Part shown: positions 48,902 through 57,070 of the stretch, one piece after another
Layout: each line of letters starts with the position of its first letter
How positions within the stretch are numbered: the stretch's first letter is position 1
Origin: Gluconacetobacter diazotrophicus PA1 5
GTDB taxonomy: Bacteria; Pseudomonadota; Alphaproteobacteria; Acetobacterales; Acetobacteraceae
NCBI RefSeq assembly: GCF_000067045.1
Contig: NC_010125.1
Location: forward strand, 1,340,001 to 1,404,000
Direction: 5' to 3'
DNA: 64,000 nucleotides
Made by a program: the position numbers and the translations under genes
The notes under the pieces: model-generated
Told to the model about the DNA's origin: nothing
Database searches by the model: none
Seen by the model: the letters and a program-made list of their open reading frames with translations, nothing else

Positions 48902-48934
48902 GGCGGGGATGGCGGAGCCATCCCCGCCTTTTTT
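48902..48934 (+). terminator. Intrinsic terminator after prfB
   Basis: Perfect 12-bp stem GGCGGGGATGGC / GCCATCCCCGCC with loop GGA, then six T. It begins 39 bases after the prfB stop. Confidence 0.93.
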
Positions 48935-49460
48935 ATGGCACGTCCGCACGCGCATCCCGGGCGGATTCGAACCGGACGGTGCCGCGCACGTTACACGAGA
49001 TTGCGCTCCCGGTGCCCGTGGGTCGGGCCGGCACCGTTTTCGTATCGCCCCTGCACAGACAGGCGGCACGGCGCGAAAAATGGCAGAATTGATGGCCCGT
49101 GCTTAAAAATCGCCGGTTTTTGGCCATTTATGACAGGCGGTTAATATGGCCAATTTTTAGGCCAGTGATGACAAAATGCTCGTTTCGGATTGAGTAAATA
49201 TCTTGCTTGACATGAGGGGGGGGCAATAGCCCAATTCAATGGCTTGGCGGCATTTCGATGGCTGTCCGGCCAGGTCGGAACGCAGGGGATCGTTGGGTCT
49301 CCGATGCTGTTTTCGTGTGTCCTGAATGCCTCAGCGGTCCGCGCCGCGATGCATGGTCCCGGTCTTCCGGGACGGGAGCCGAAGCTGCCTCAGTGGTGCT
49401 GATTTGTCGTGGGTTTGAGTGCCGAAACCGGCGCGGACGAGAGGTTAAGGAGGTTTCGAC
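48935..49460 (+). promoter_or_regulatory. Leader and promoter region of the tonB operon, with direct repeats
   Basis: Over 500 bases without a convincing gene. An AT-richer stretch (49100-49215) holds two similar 19-20-base blocks 37 bases apart: TTTTTGGCCATTTATGACA (49117-49135) and TTTTTAGGCCAGTGATGACA (49154-49173). It also holds the palindrome TGGCC-N8-GGCCA (49147-49164). A TTGACA hexamer (49207-49212) may be a -35 box; no good -10 follows at 17 bases. A hairpin GTCCCGG-TCTT-CCGGGAC (49356-49373) lies in the leader. The repeats could be operator sites; the regulator is not known, and no Fur-box-like sequence was seen. Confidence 0.45.
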
Positions 49461-50120
49461 ATGAACTACGCGGAACAACAACGCAGTCCGATGAAGCATA
49501 TCGTCGGGATTACTGTCGTTGTTCTCCTGCACGTGGTTCTGATCTGGGCGTTGATGAACGGCCTCGGGGCGAAGATCGTCCAGGAGTTGCACCCGCCCAT
49601 CCAGACCAAGATTATCACCGAGCCCAAGCCGCCGCCGCCGCCCCCGCCGCCGCCGCCGCCGCCGGTGATGACGCAGCCGCCGCCGCCGTACATTCCGCCG
49701 CCGAAGATCCAGATCCAGCCGCCGCCGCAGCAGGTGATCCGCCAGGTGACGCACACGCCGCCGCCCAAGCCGATGCCGCCCGCGGCCAGCGTGGCGCCGC
49801 CCGCGCCAAACGCGCCGGTCGGTCCGCCGGTTCCGGATCATCTGGCGGGCGCGCGCCCGGTGAACAACGTCAAGCTCGAATATCCCGAGGAGGCGCTCGA
49901 GGAAAATCGCGAGGGACGCGTGACCGTGCTGTGCGACGTGGAAGCGACCGGCGAGACGACCAACTGTGCCGTCACCAGCGTGCAGGGCGGGCAGGAATTC
50001 GCCCAGGCCGCGCTGGATTACGTCCGCCGCGCCAGGTATCAGCCTGCGGTCAAGAATGGTGTTCCCATCAAGGAATTCCACCATCCGTATACGATTACCT
50101 TCAGGCTCAGCAACGACTGA
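49461..50120 (+). CDS. tonB: TonB energy-transducing protein
   Basis: Couples the proton-motive force at the inner membrane to TonB-dependent outer membrane receptors. 219 residues: one N-terminal helix (HIVGITVVVLLHVVLIWAL, with the conserved His), a periplasmic Pro-rich spacer (~53-130, including a run of twelve Pro), and the C-terminal TonB domain (~133-219; VKLEYPEEALEENREGRVTV, ALDYVRRARYQPAVKNG). AAGGAGG precedes the ATG. First gene of tonB-exbB-exbD-exbD and a helical-repeat gene. Confidence 0.96.
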   Translation: MNYAEQQRSPMKHIVGITVVVLLHVVLIWALMNGLGAKIVQELHPPIQTKIITEPKPPPPPPPPPPPPVMTQPPPPYIPPPKIQIQPPPQQVIRQVTHTPPPKPMPPAASVAPPAPNAPVGPPVPDHLAGARPVNNVKLEYPEEALEENREGRVTVLCDVEATGETTNCAVTSVQGGQEFAQAALDYVRRARYQPAVKNGVPIKEFHHPYTITFRLSND

Positions 50121-50211
50121 AGGTTACCGAAGTTGCCGGAGCCGGCCGGGTGAACCCGACGGCTCCGGGGTTCCGGAAAACGGGCCATCTACCACAAAGG
50201 ATTTGGAGTAC

Positions 50212-51279
50212 ATGACCAGACTGCACCGTGTTCCTGTCGTTGCCGCGTCGGCCCTGGCGGCCGTTCTGAGCGTCTCGTCGCCCGTCATTGCGGTCGCGCA
50301 GGATGCACAGTCCGCCGCTCCGGCCGCCGCTCCTGCTCCTGACGCGTCCGCTCCCGCCGCCCCCGCTCCGGGTGCGCCGGCTGCCGCCGCTCCGGCCGCG
50401 CCCGACGCTTCGGCTCCGGCTGCCCCGGCCGCCGGCGCTCCCGCCCCGGATGCCTCGGCTCCGGCCGCGACCCCCGCTCCGGACGCGTCCGCGCCGGCCG
50501 CGCCCGCGGTGACCCCGCCGGCCGAAGACGCCGCCGCGGCCAAGCCCGCCGGCAACCCGTACGGCCTCGATGCCCTGTGGCGGAACGGCGACATCATCGC
50601 GCGCGGCGTTCTGCTGATCATGGTCGCCATGTCGCTGGGCACGTGGTACATCATGGTCACGAAGTTCTTCGAACAGGCCCGCATGTTCTCGGCCGCCAAG
50701 GAGGCTTCGAGCGTGTTCTGGACGAAGTCCTCGATCCAGGAAGGCGCCGCGGCGCTGAAGCCGACCTCGCCGTTCCGCTACATCGCCGATACCGGCATCG
50801 TCGCGGCCGAGCATCATGAGGGCACGATGCAGGAATCGATCGACCTGCATAGCTGGACGTCCATGTCCATCCAGCGCGCGGTCGATACCATCCAGTCGCG
50901 CCTGCAGGGCGGCCTGGCCTTCCTGGGCACCGTCGGTTCCACCTCGCCGTTCGTCGGTCTGTTCGGCACCGTCTGGGGTATCTATCACGCCCTGACCGCC
51001 ATCGGCATCGCCGGCCAGGCGTCGATCGACAAGGTTGCCGGCCCGGTCGGTGAATCGCTGATCATGACCGCCATCGGTCTGGGCACCGCCGTTCCGGCCG
51101 TGCTGGGCTACAACCTGCTGGTTCGCCGCAACAAGGGCGCGATGGACAAGGTCCGCAACTTCGCCGCCGACCTGCAGTCGATCCTGCTGGGTGGCTTCCG
51201 TCACGGCGTGACGCCGGACATCGTGGTGCGCCCCGATGACTCGCCGACCACCACGACGACCTCCAACCGGGTTGCCTGA
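50212..51279 (+). CDS. exbB: Biopolymer transport protein ExbB with exported Ala/Pro-rich N-terminal extension
   Basis: Proton-channel subunit of the TonB motor. 355 residues from ATG 50212 (TTGGAG upstream). Residues 1-29 are a signal-like leader ending IAVAQ. Residues ~30-115 are almost entirely Ala/Pro/Asp/Ser in near-repeats of APDASAPAAPA. The MotA/TolQ/ExbB core follows (~125-335; GVLLIMVAMSLGTWYIMVTK, GLAFLGTVGSTSPFVGLFGT, ESLIMTAIGLGTAVPAVLGY). Extensions of this type occur in some ExbB proteins. exbD starts two bases after the stop. Confidence 0.95.
   Translation: MTRLHRVPVVAASALAAVLSVSSPVIAVAQDAQSAAPAAAPAPDASAPAAPAPGAPAAAAPAAPDASAPAAPAAGAPAPDASAPAATPAPDASAPAAPAVTPPAEDAAAAKPAGNPYGLDALWRNGDIIARGVLLIMVAMSLGTWYIMVTKFFEQARMFSAAKEASSVFWTKSSIQEGAAALKPTSPFRYIADTGIVAAEHHEGTMQESIDLHSWTSMSIQRAVDTIQSRLQGGLAFLGTVGSTSPFVGLFGTVWGIYHALTAIGIAGQASIDKVAGPVGESLIMTAIGLGTAVPAVLGYNLLVRRNKGAMDKVRNFAADLQSILLGGFRHGVTPDIVVRPDDSPTTTTTSNRVA
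50300..50520 (+). repeat. Degenerate GC-rich tandem repeat encoding Ala/Pro-rich linker
   Basis: Imperfect repeats of units such as CCCGACGCTTCGGCTCCGGC and variants encode APDASAPAAPA-type peptides within exbB. This is low-complexity sequence and may vary in length between strains. Confidence 0.6.
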
Positions 51280-51281
51280 AC

Positions 51282-51707
51282 ATGGCGATGCAAGTCGGAG
51301 GCGGCGGCGATGAAGACGAGGTGGTGTCCGCCATCAACACCACTCCGCTTGTCGACGTCATGCTGGTGCTGCTGATCATCTTCCTGATCACCATCCCGGT
51401 CGCAACGCATACCATCAAGGTGACCCTGCCCAAGGACGCCAACCAGCCCACCCAGACCAGGCCCGGAAACGTGGTCCTGGCGGTGACGGAAAACGGCCAG
51501 ATCTACTGGAACGAAGTCGCGGTCAAAAGCCGCGCCGACCTTCTGGACAGGCTGGAAAAGGTGGCCGTCATCAAGCCGCAGCCGCAGATCCAGATCCGCG
51601 GCGACGCCAAGGCGCGGTACGAATCCGTGGGACGGGCGATCGCGACCTGCCAGGAGGCCGGGATCTACCACGTGGATTTCATTACCGAGCAGCCGCACTC
51701 GGACTGA
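51282..51707 (+). CDS. exbD: Biopolymer transport protein ExbD, first copy
   Basis: 141 residues. A short cytosolic N-terminus (GGGGDEDEVVSAINTTPLVD) leads into the single helix VDVMLVLLIIFLITIPVA, which carries the proton-conducting Asp at its start. A periplasmic domain follows (QIYWNEVAVKSRADLLDRL, IRGDAKARYESVG). It forms the stator with ExbB to energise TonB. It is followed by a 94-base gap with a perfect hairpin, then a second ExbD. Confidence 0.96.
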   Translation: MAMQVGGGGDEDEVVSAINTTPLVDVMLVLLIIFLITIPVATHTIKVTLPKDANQPTQTRPGNVVLAVTENGQIYWNEVAVKSRADLLDRLEKVAVIKPQPQIQIRGDAKARYESVGRAIATCQEAGIYHVDFITEQPHSD

Positions 51708-51720
51708 CGGACGGCGTGAC

Positions 51721-51744
51721 CCGGTTCCGGCCTGCCGGAACCGG
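51721..51744 (+). promoter_or_regulatory. Perfect hairpin between the two exbD genes
   Basis: CCGGTTCCGG-CCTG-CCGGAACCGG, 10-bp stem, no T-tract. It may act as an RNA processing or stability element that tunes the ratio of the two ExbD proteins. The function is inferred from position. Confidence 0.45.
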
Positions 51745-51801
51745 GGACACCGGGGGATTCACATCCGGGCACTGGCCCGCGTATTTAGAGAGTACACCGC
51801 C

Positions 51802-52236
51802 ATGGGCATGAATGTCGGCGCTGAAAGCACCACCGAAGACGAAGGCATCGTCGATATCAACACGACGCCGCTGATCGACGTCATGCTGGTGCTGCTGATC
51901 ATGCTGATCATCACCATTCCGCTGCAGACCCATTCGGTCGCGCTGGACCTGCCGCAGGGCAATCCGCCGCCCTCGACCGAGGTGCCGAAGGTCGTGACCG
52001 TTGCCATCGATTTCGATAACAGCATTTCGTGGAATGGCGAGCCGATCACCGACGAGGGCTCGTTGCAGGCGCATTTCGTCGCGGCGGCGGCGCAGCCCGA
52101 CCAGCCGGAAATGCACATCCACCCGAATCGCCTGGCCGATTACAAGACGGTGGCGCATGTCCTCGCGGATGCCCAGAGGCTTGGCATGACCAAGCTGGGT
52201 ATCGTAGGTCAGGATCAGTTCATGGAAGGACAGTGA
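51802..52236 (+). CDS. exbD: Biopolymer transport protein ExbD, second copy
   Basis: 144 residues. Same layout as the first ExbD: NTTPLIDVMLVLLIMLIITI with the conserved Asp, then a periplasmic domain (DNSISWNGEPITDEGSLQAH, MHIHPNRLADYKTVAHVLAD). The two copies differ clearly outside the helix, so they are not a recent duplication. Paired ExbD genes also occur in Xanthomonas, where one is dispensable for iron uptake. The downstream gene starts four bases after the stop. Confidence 0.95.
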   Translation: MGMNVGAESTTEDEGIVDINTTPLIDVMLVLLIMLIITIPLQTHSVALDLPQGNPPPSTEVPKVVTVAIDFDNSISWNGEPITDEGSLQAHFVAAAAQPDQPEMHIHPNRLADYKTVAHVLADAQRLGMTKLGIVGQDQFMEGQ

Positions 52237-52240
52237 GCTG

Positions 52241-53487
52241 ATGTCATCGAGTCTGTTCCGCGCCGGCCTTCTCGCCGGTGCGATCGTTGCACTTCCCTTT
52301 TCGATGTCCGTCGCCGGGTCTGCCCAGGCCGCGGATACATTGAGCATGAAGGTCGGCAAGCCGCTGCAGCAGGCGCAGACCGCCCTGGCCGCGCACAAAT
52401 ATGCCGCGGCGATGAGCGCCGTCGACACCGCCGAGGCGGTGCCGGGCAAGACCGACTACGAAGAATACACCATCGCGCAGATGCGCGCCGCCGTCGCGGC
52501 GCAGTCGGGTGACGTGGCGGCCGCCACCGCCGCCTATGACAAGCTGATCGCCTCCAGCCGCACCCCCAAGGATGCCAAGCTGCAGATGATGATGGCCGAG
52601 GCCACGATGGCCTACACCGCCAAGGACTATCCGCGCGCGGTGACAGGGATCGAGCGGTACCTGCACGCGGCGGGCAGCAATCCGGCGATGGAAACGCTGC
52701 TGATCCAGTCCTACTACCTGCAGCGGGACTATGCGAACGCCGCCCGGGTGCAGCAGGCGCAGATCGACGCGGAAGTGAAGGGCGGCAAGGTCCCGACCGA
52801 ATCCCAGCTTCAGCTTCTGGCGGCCTGTCAGACGCAGCTCAAGGACCTGTCGGGCCTGAACCGCACTTATGTCACGCTGGCGTCCTATTATCCCAAGCCG
52901 GAATACTGGGCGCTGATCCTGCATGGGCTGATGGTCAACCCCAAGGTTCCGCCGGGGCTGCAACTCGACATCTATCGCATCCGTCAGGCGGCGGGCGTGC
53001 TGACCGCGCCGGCCGACTACATGGACATGACCGAACTGGCCATGCAGGCCGGGTTGCCGCAACTGGCGCTGGACCTGATGAATGCCGGCTATGCCAGCGG
53101 CGCCCTGGGCAAGGACGCGGGCGCCGCGCGCGAAGCCCGGCTGAAGGCCATGGTCGTGAAGGCGGTTGCGGACAAGAAGGCTACGATCGCGGCGGACGAA
53201 GCCGCCGCCGTCAACGCCCCGACCGGGAACGCCCTGCTGACCGCAGGCTACAACTATGTGACCTTCGGCCAGGTGGACAAGGGACTGGCGGTGATGCGCC
53301 AGGGGCTGGCGAAGGGCCCGCTGGACCGAACATCGGCAAGCTGCATCTGGGCCTGGCCCAGGTGGCGGCCGGCCGTACCGCCGACGGGATCGCGACGTTG
53401 AAGACCGTGGACGGCGACAATGGCGCGCGCGACATCGCGCAATTGTGGATCCTGAAACTGACCCCCGCTGCGGCGGCTCATCACTGA
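52241..53487 (+). pseudogene. Exported helical-repeat (TPR-like) protein of the TonB operon, frameshifted near its 3' end
   Basis: The frame from ATG/GTG 52241 gives a signal peptide (LLAGAIVALPFSMSVAGSAQAA) and a long alpha-helical, Ala-rich repeat protein (QQAQTALAAHKYAAAMSAVD, GDVAAATAAYDKLIASSRTP, KDYPRAVTGIERYLHAAGSN). It stops at 53401 with an odd Trp/Arg-rich tail. Shifting the frame at ~53321-53330 (CTGGACCGAAC, apparently one C short) continues the protein as NIGKLHLGLAQVAAGRTADG and ends at 53487 with LTPAAAAHH, about 415 residues. It may be a true mutation or a base-call error. It probably works in the periplasm with the TonB complex, and a terminator follows. Confidence 0.75.
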
Positions 53488-53533
53488 CAGGGCGCCGTCA
53501 GGGCTCCGGACGGCAGACCCACGACGCGGATCG

Positions 53534-53573
53534 GCAGGGCCGGGCGGAATACTCCGCCCGGCCCTGCTGTTGT
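53534..53573 (+). terminator. Intrinsic terminator of the tonB operon
   Basis: Perfect 15-bp stem GCAGGGCCGGGCGGA / TCCGCCCGGCCCTGC with loop ATAC (53534-53567), followed by TGTTGTT. It begins 46 bases after the restored stop of the last operon gene. Confidence 0.85.
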
Positions 53574-53605
53574 TATGATATTCTTCCTGTCCCATTCTCT
53601 TCAGG

Positions 53606-54397
53606 ATGATGAATACAACCGTGACGATGTCCCAGACCGCTTCCGACGGCGACCTGCCTGCCCGTATCCTCGTTGTGGAAGATGATCCCGGCATGCGCAC
53701 CCTGCTGGTCAGGGTGCTGCAGGGCGATGGCTACCGCGTGCGCGGCGTGCAGGATGGGCGTGAAATGTGGTCGGCGCTGGCGACCTCGCCGGCCGATCTG
53801 ATCGTGCTGGACGTGATGCTGCCCGGCACCAACGGGCTGGATCTGTGCCGGTCGCTGCGGCGGGGTGGGGTGCCGGTCGACGGTGTCGTACCCGACCCCC
53901 AGATTCCCGTCATCATGGTATCGGCCCGGGGTGAGGAACTGGACCGGGTCGTCGGCCTGGAACTGGGCGCCGACGATTACGTCGCCAAACCCTTCGGCCA
54001 GAAGGAACTGCTGGCCCGGGTCCGTGCCGTGCTGCGGCGCGGGACGGGCGGCGCGCCCAATGGGCTTGCGGGGGCGCCCCGGCGGGAAACCCTGAAATTC
54101 GCGGGCTGGACGCTGGACCTGCGCCGGCGGGAACTGACCGATCCGTCCGGCACCATCGTCGAGATTTCCGGGGCGGAGCACGACCTGCTGGCCAGCTTCC
54201 TGGACAATCCGCAGCGGGTGATCGGCCGCGACCGGCTGCTGGAACTGTCGCGCACGCGCCTGGGCGACGTGTCGGACCGCAGCGTCGACGTGCTGGTCAG
54301 CCGCCTGCGCCGCAAGCTGGGCAATGAATCGGAAACCCTGATCCGCACCGTGCGGGGCCTGGGTTACATCTTCACCGCGCCGGTGGACCGAACCTGA
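53606..54397 (+). CDS. OmpR/PhoB family response regulator
   Basis: 263 residues. The receiver domain (~20-145) has acidic VVEDDPG, phospho-acceptor LIVLDVMLPGTNG and switch Lys in DDYVAKPFGQKELLARV. About ten extra residues (RGGVPVDGVVPDPQ) lie between helix 3 and strand 4. The C-terminal winged-helix DNA-binding domain (~165-258) has RRELTDPSG, FLDNPQRVIGRDRLLELSRT, DVLVSRLRRKLG and IRTVRGLGYIFT. The histidine kinase starts four bases downstream, so the two form a single two-component unit. The signal and targets are unknown. Confidence 0.94.
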   Translation: MMNTTVTMSQTASDGDLPARILVVEDDPGMRTLLVRVLQGDGYRVRGVQDGREMWSALATSPADLIVLDVMLPGTNGLDLCRSLRRGGVPVDGVVPDPQIPVIMVSARGEELDRVVGLELGADDYVAKPFGQKELLARVRAVLRRGTGGAPNGLAGAPRRETLKFAGWTLDLRRRELTDPSGTIVEISGAEHDLLASFLDNPQRVIGRDRLLELSRTRLGDVSDRSVDVLVSRLRRKLGNESETLIRTVRGLGYIFTAPVDRT

Positions 54398-54401
54398 ACC
54401 C

Positions 54402-55793
54402 ATGGCGGGCCCTGCTTCCCAGAACGCGCCGCCCGGTGTCCGGCGGATCACGCTCTGGCCGCGCGGGCTGGTGGGGCGGGTCACGGTCGTGCTGCTGGCC
54501 GCCGTCGCCCTGGTGTTCATCGGCAGTTCCGTCTTCTACGAGGAAGCCGAGACCTATACCGTCGACGACGCCCAACTGGACCAGATCGGCGAACGGCTGA
54601 CGATCGACGCGCGGGTGCTGCTGGCCACGCCTGTGTCGCAGCGGCCCATCCTGGCCACCATGCTGTCGACCGGCGACCTGACGCTGGACTGGAGTGCGCC
54701 GGAACCCGTCGCGCCGCCGCGTGCGGAACCGCCGGCCCTGCGCGACCTGCACGGCCGGCTGGCGGCGAACCATGATTTTCTGCGCGGCCCGGCGCTGAAC
54801 CTGGCGCCGACCAAGATCGGGACGGCCGATATTCGCGGCATCCTGCGCCTGCCCGACGGCAGCCGGATCGGCTTCGTCGCCCCCGATATCCTGCAGCCGC
54901 ACCACACGACCCGGGGCGTCGCCTCGGCCGCGGTGCTGGCCGGGGCGGTGCTGATGGCGGCGGCGATGCTGGTCCATACGCTCAGCATGCCGCTGCGGGC
55001 GCTGGCGGATGTGGCGGACGGCGTGGGATCGGGCCAATGGATTCCGGTCGAGGAAAAGGGCCCCCGGGAAGTGCGCTACCTGGCGCGGGCGATCAACGCC
55101 ATGCAGGACCGCATCCGGCGGTTGATCGCGGACCGGACCGAGGCCCTGGCCGCCGTGTCGCACGACCTGCGCACGCCGCTGGCGCGCCTGCGCCTGCGGG
55201 CCGGCTTTCTGGACGACCCGGAGGTGCAGGGCGCGATCGAGAGCGACGTGGCCGAGATGGAGGCGATGGTCGGCGGGGTCCTGGCCTATCTGTCCGGCGA
55301 GAACGATCCCGAATCCGCCCGTCCGGTCGACCTGGCCTCGATCCTGATGACGCTGGCCGACGACGCCGCCGACCAGGGGCGGGACGTCAGCTATGATGGG
55401 CCGCCGCAATGGCAGGCCCGGGTGCGGCCGCTGGCGATGAAGCGGGTCTTCGGCAACCTGATCGACAATGCCGTCAATTACGGCCGCCGGGCGCGGATCA
55501 GGCTGTCGGTGGAACCCAGGCAGTTGCGGATCCGCATCGACGATGACGGGCCGGGCCTGCCCGAGGCCGAACTGACGCGGGTGCTGACCCCGTTCTACCG
55601 GGTCGAGGGCTCACGCTCGCGCGCCACCGGCGGGCTGGGGCTGGGGCTGGCCATCGTCAACCGCGAGGTGGCGCGCGAAGGCGGGCAGTTCGTGCTGTCC
55701 AACCGGACCGGCGGAGGATTGCGGGCGGAAATCCTGTTGCCCCGCACCGGTCACGGCGTGGGCGGCGCCGGCAGGTCGGCCATCGACAGGTGA
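54402..55793 (+). CDS. Membrane sensor histidine kinase
   Basis: 463 residues. Two membrane helices (~25-46 and ~170-190) flank a periplasmic sensor of ~120 residues. A HAMP segment follows, then HisKA with the phospho-acceptor AVSHDLRTPLARLRLRAG (~255). The HATPase domain has N box NLIDNAVNYGRRARI, G1 DDGPGLP and G2 GGLGLGLAIV. It is similar in layout to EnvZ/OmpR-type sensors. It is co-transcribed with the response regulator. Its last 43 bases overlap the convergent beta-propeller gene. Confidence 0.94.
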   Translation: MAGPASQNAPPGVRRITLWPRGLVGRVTVVLLAAVALVFIGSSVFYEEAETYTVDDAQLDQIGERLTIDARVLLATPVSQRPILATMLSTGDLTLDWSAPEPVAPPRAEPPALRDLHGRLAANHDFLRGPALNLAPTKIGTADIRGILRLPDGSRIGFVAPDILQPHHTTRGVASAAVLAGAVLMAAAMLVHTLSMPLRALADVADGVGSGQWIPVEEKGPREVRYLARAINAMQDRIRRLIADRTEALAAVSHDLRTPLARLRLRAGFLDDPEVQGAIESDVAEMEAMVGGVLAYLSGENDPESARPVDLASILMTLADDAADQGRDVSYDGPPQWQARVRPLAMKRVFGNLIDNAVNYGRRARIRLSVEPRQLRIRIDDDGPGLPEAELTRVLTPFYRVEGSRSRATGGLGLGLAIVNREVAREGGQFVLSNRTGGGLRAEILLPRTGHGVGGAGRSAIDR

Positions 55794-56782
55794 AGTGCGG
55801 GTTCGTTGGTGTTCAGCCAGATCCCGTGCGGCGAGCGGCCGGTGCGGATGGTGTCCACGATCTCGCCGCTGTTGGGGTCGATGATCGCGACATGCTGGCG
55901 CCAGCGCAGCGTGGCCCACATCTTGCCGTCCGGGGCGAAGACAATGTCGTCCGGCCCGCCGGCCACGTGATAGGACTGCACCACGTTCATCGTGTCCCAG
56001 TCCAGCCGTTCGATGATCCCCGATGCACGGCAGGTCACATACAGGTTCTTGTGATCGGGCGAGATGAACAGGTTATGCGGCCCGGGCGCCATCTCGATCC
56101 TGCGGTCGATATGACCGTCGGCCGGGTTCACCACCGCGACATAGTCGGTGCCCATGACCCCGACCAGGATCTTGCCGTTGTGCCACAGCACGCCCGCCGG
56201 CGTGGACCCGACATCGGTGGTCCACAGCACGTTGCCCGTCGCGGTCTCGATCGCCATCAGCTTGCCGGTGTCCTGCAGGCTGACATAGACGACCGACGAA
56301 TCGGGCGCGTAATTCATGTGGCTGGGCATCGCATCGGCATGCAGGCGATGCAGCAGGTGGAAATCCGACGCATCGTAGATATCGATCTGGTTGCGGGCCA
56401 GGCCGGCGATGGTGAAGAATTTTCCGTCCGGGCTGAACTGCATCTGGTAGGGGTCGGAGAGCGTGATCTCCTTCACCCGCGCGCCCGTCACAGCGTCCAG
56501 GAAGAACAGCATGTTGCCCGAGGTATCGCCCACCAGCAGGTATTTGCCGTCCGGCGTGGGCGCCGTGTGGTGCGGTTCGCGCAGGACCGGGACCCGGCGC
56601 ACTTCCTGATGGGTGTCGATGTCGAATTCGCTGATCGTGGCGTCGGCGGAATTCAGCACGAAGGCCAGCCGTTCGGCCCGGGCAGCCCCGGCGGAGAAGA
56701 CGATCATCGACGCACAGGCCGCCGCCAGCCAGCCGGCGCGGCGGGACATGCGGGGCGTGTGGCGGAACGGGACGAAAAACAT
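55751..56782 (-). CDS. Exported YVTN-type beta-propeller protein
   Basis: 343 residues from ATG 56782 (the frame extends to 56875; ATG 56749 is an alternative). A signal peptide (AGWLAAACASMIVFSAGAARA) is followed by about seven ~40-residue blades with recurring TPDGKYLLV, FSPDGKFF, APDSSVVYV, SPDHKNLYV and FAPDGKMWA. It resembles YVTN/lactonase-like or cytochrome cd1-type propellers, without the heme-binding CXXCH. It is a periplasmic scaffold or enzyme of unknown substrate. The gene is convergent with the kinase and overlaps its 3' end. Confidence 0.85.
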   Translation of the reverse strand: MFFVPFRHTPRMSRRAGWLAAACASMIVFSAGAARAERLAFVLNSADATISEFDIDTHQEVRRVPVLREPHHTAPTPDGKYLLVGDTSGNMLFFLDAVTGARVKEITLSDPYQMQFSPDGKFFTIAGLARNQIDIYDASDFHLLHRLHADAMPSHMNYAPDSSVVYVSLQDTGKLMAIETATGNVLWTTDVGSTPAGVLWHNGKILVGVMGTDYVAVVNPADGHIDRRIEMAPGPHNLFISPDHKNLYVTCRASGIIERLDWDTMNVVQSYHVAGGPDDIVFAPDGKMWATLRWRQHVAIIDPNSGEIVDTIRTGRSPHGIWLNTNEPALHLSMADLPAPPTP

Positions 56783-57070
56783 CTTGGGTCGGTGCCTCGG
56801 AATCGAAGATGGAGCGCCCGTCACGGATCGCATCCTCTGGGCGGGCCTGCGCCCATGCAAGGCCAGAGCACCCATGACGTGTCAATCCATTTCACACGCT
56901 CCGGCCGCCTTTCGCCATGACCTTGCGCAAGGACGCATTGCGTTTCCGTCATCCATGTCCCATGCCCGACCATCCGGGGGCTTGTTTCGGCGGCCATCCT
57001 GGCTCATCTGGATTGTAATCGGACTGGTCGAGTCCGCTTTCTGCTGCTCCCCTGGAACAAAGGCCCCCCG

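Noticed and set aside
48955-48985. T-loop-like GGTTCGAATCC on the minus strand, suggesting a tRNA.
   Set aside because: The flanking bases form only three of five T-stem pairs, and no acceptor, D or anticodon arms are found around it.
49629-49700. The run of CCG codons in tonB as a possible strand-slippage contingency locus.
   Set aside because: It encodes the normal polyproline spacer of TonB; triplet changes would stay in frame, so phase-variable switching is not expected.
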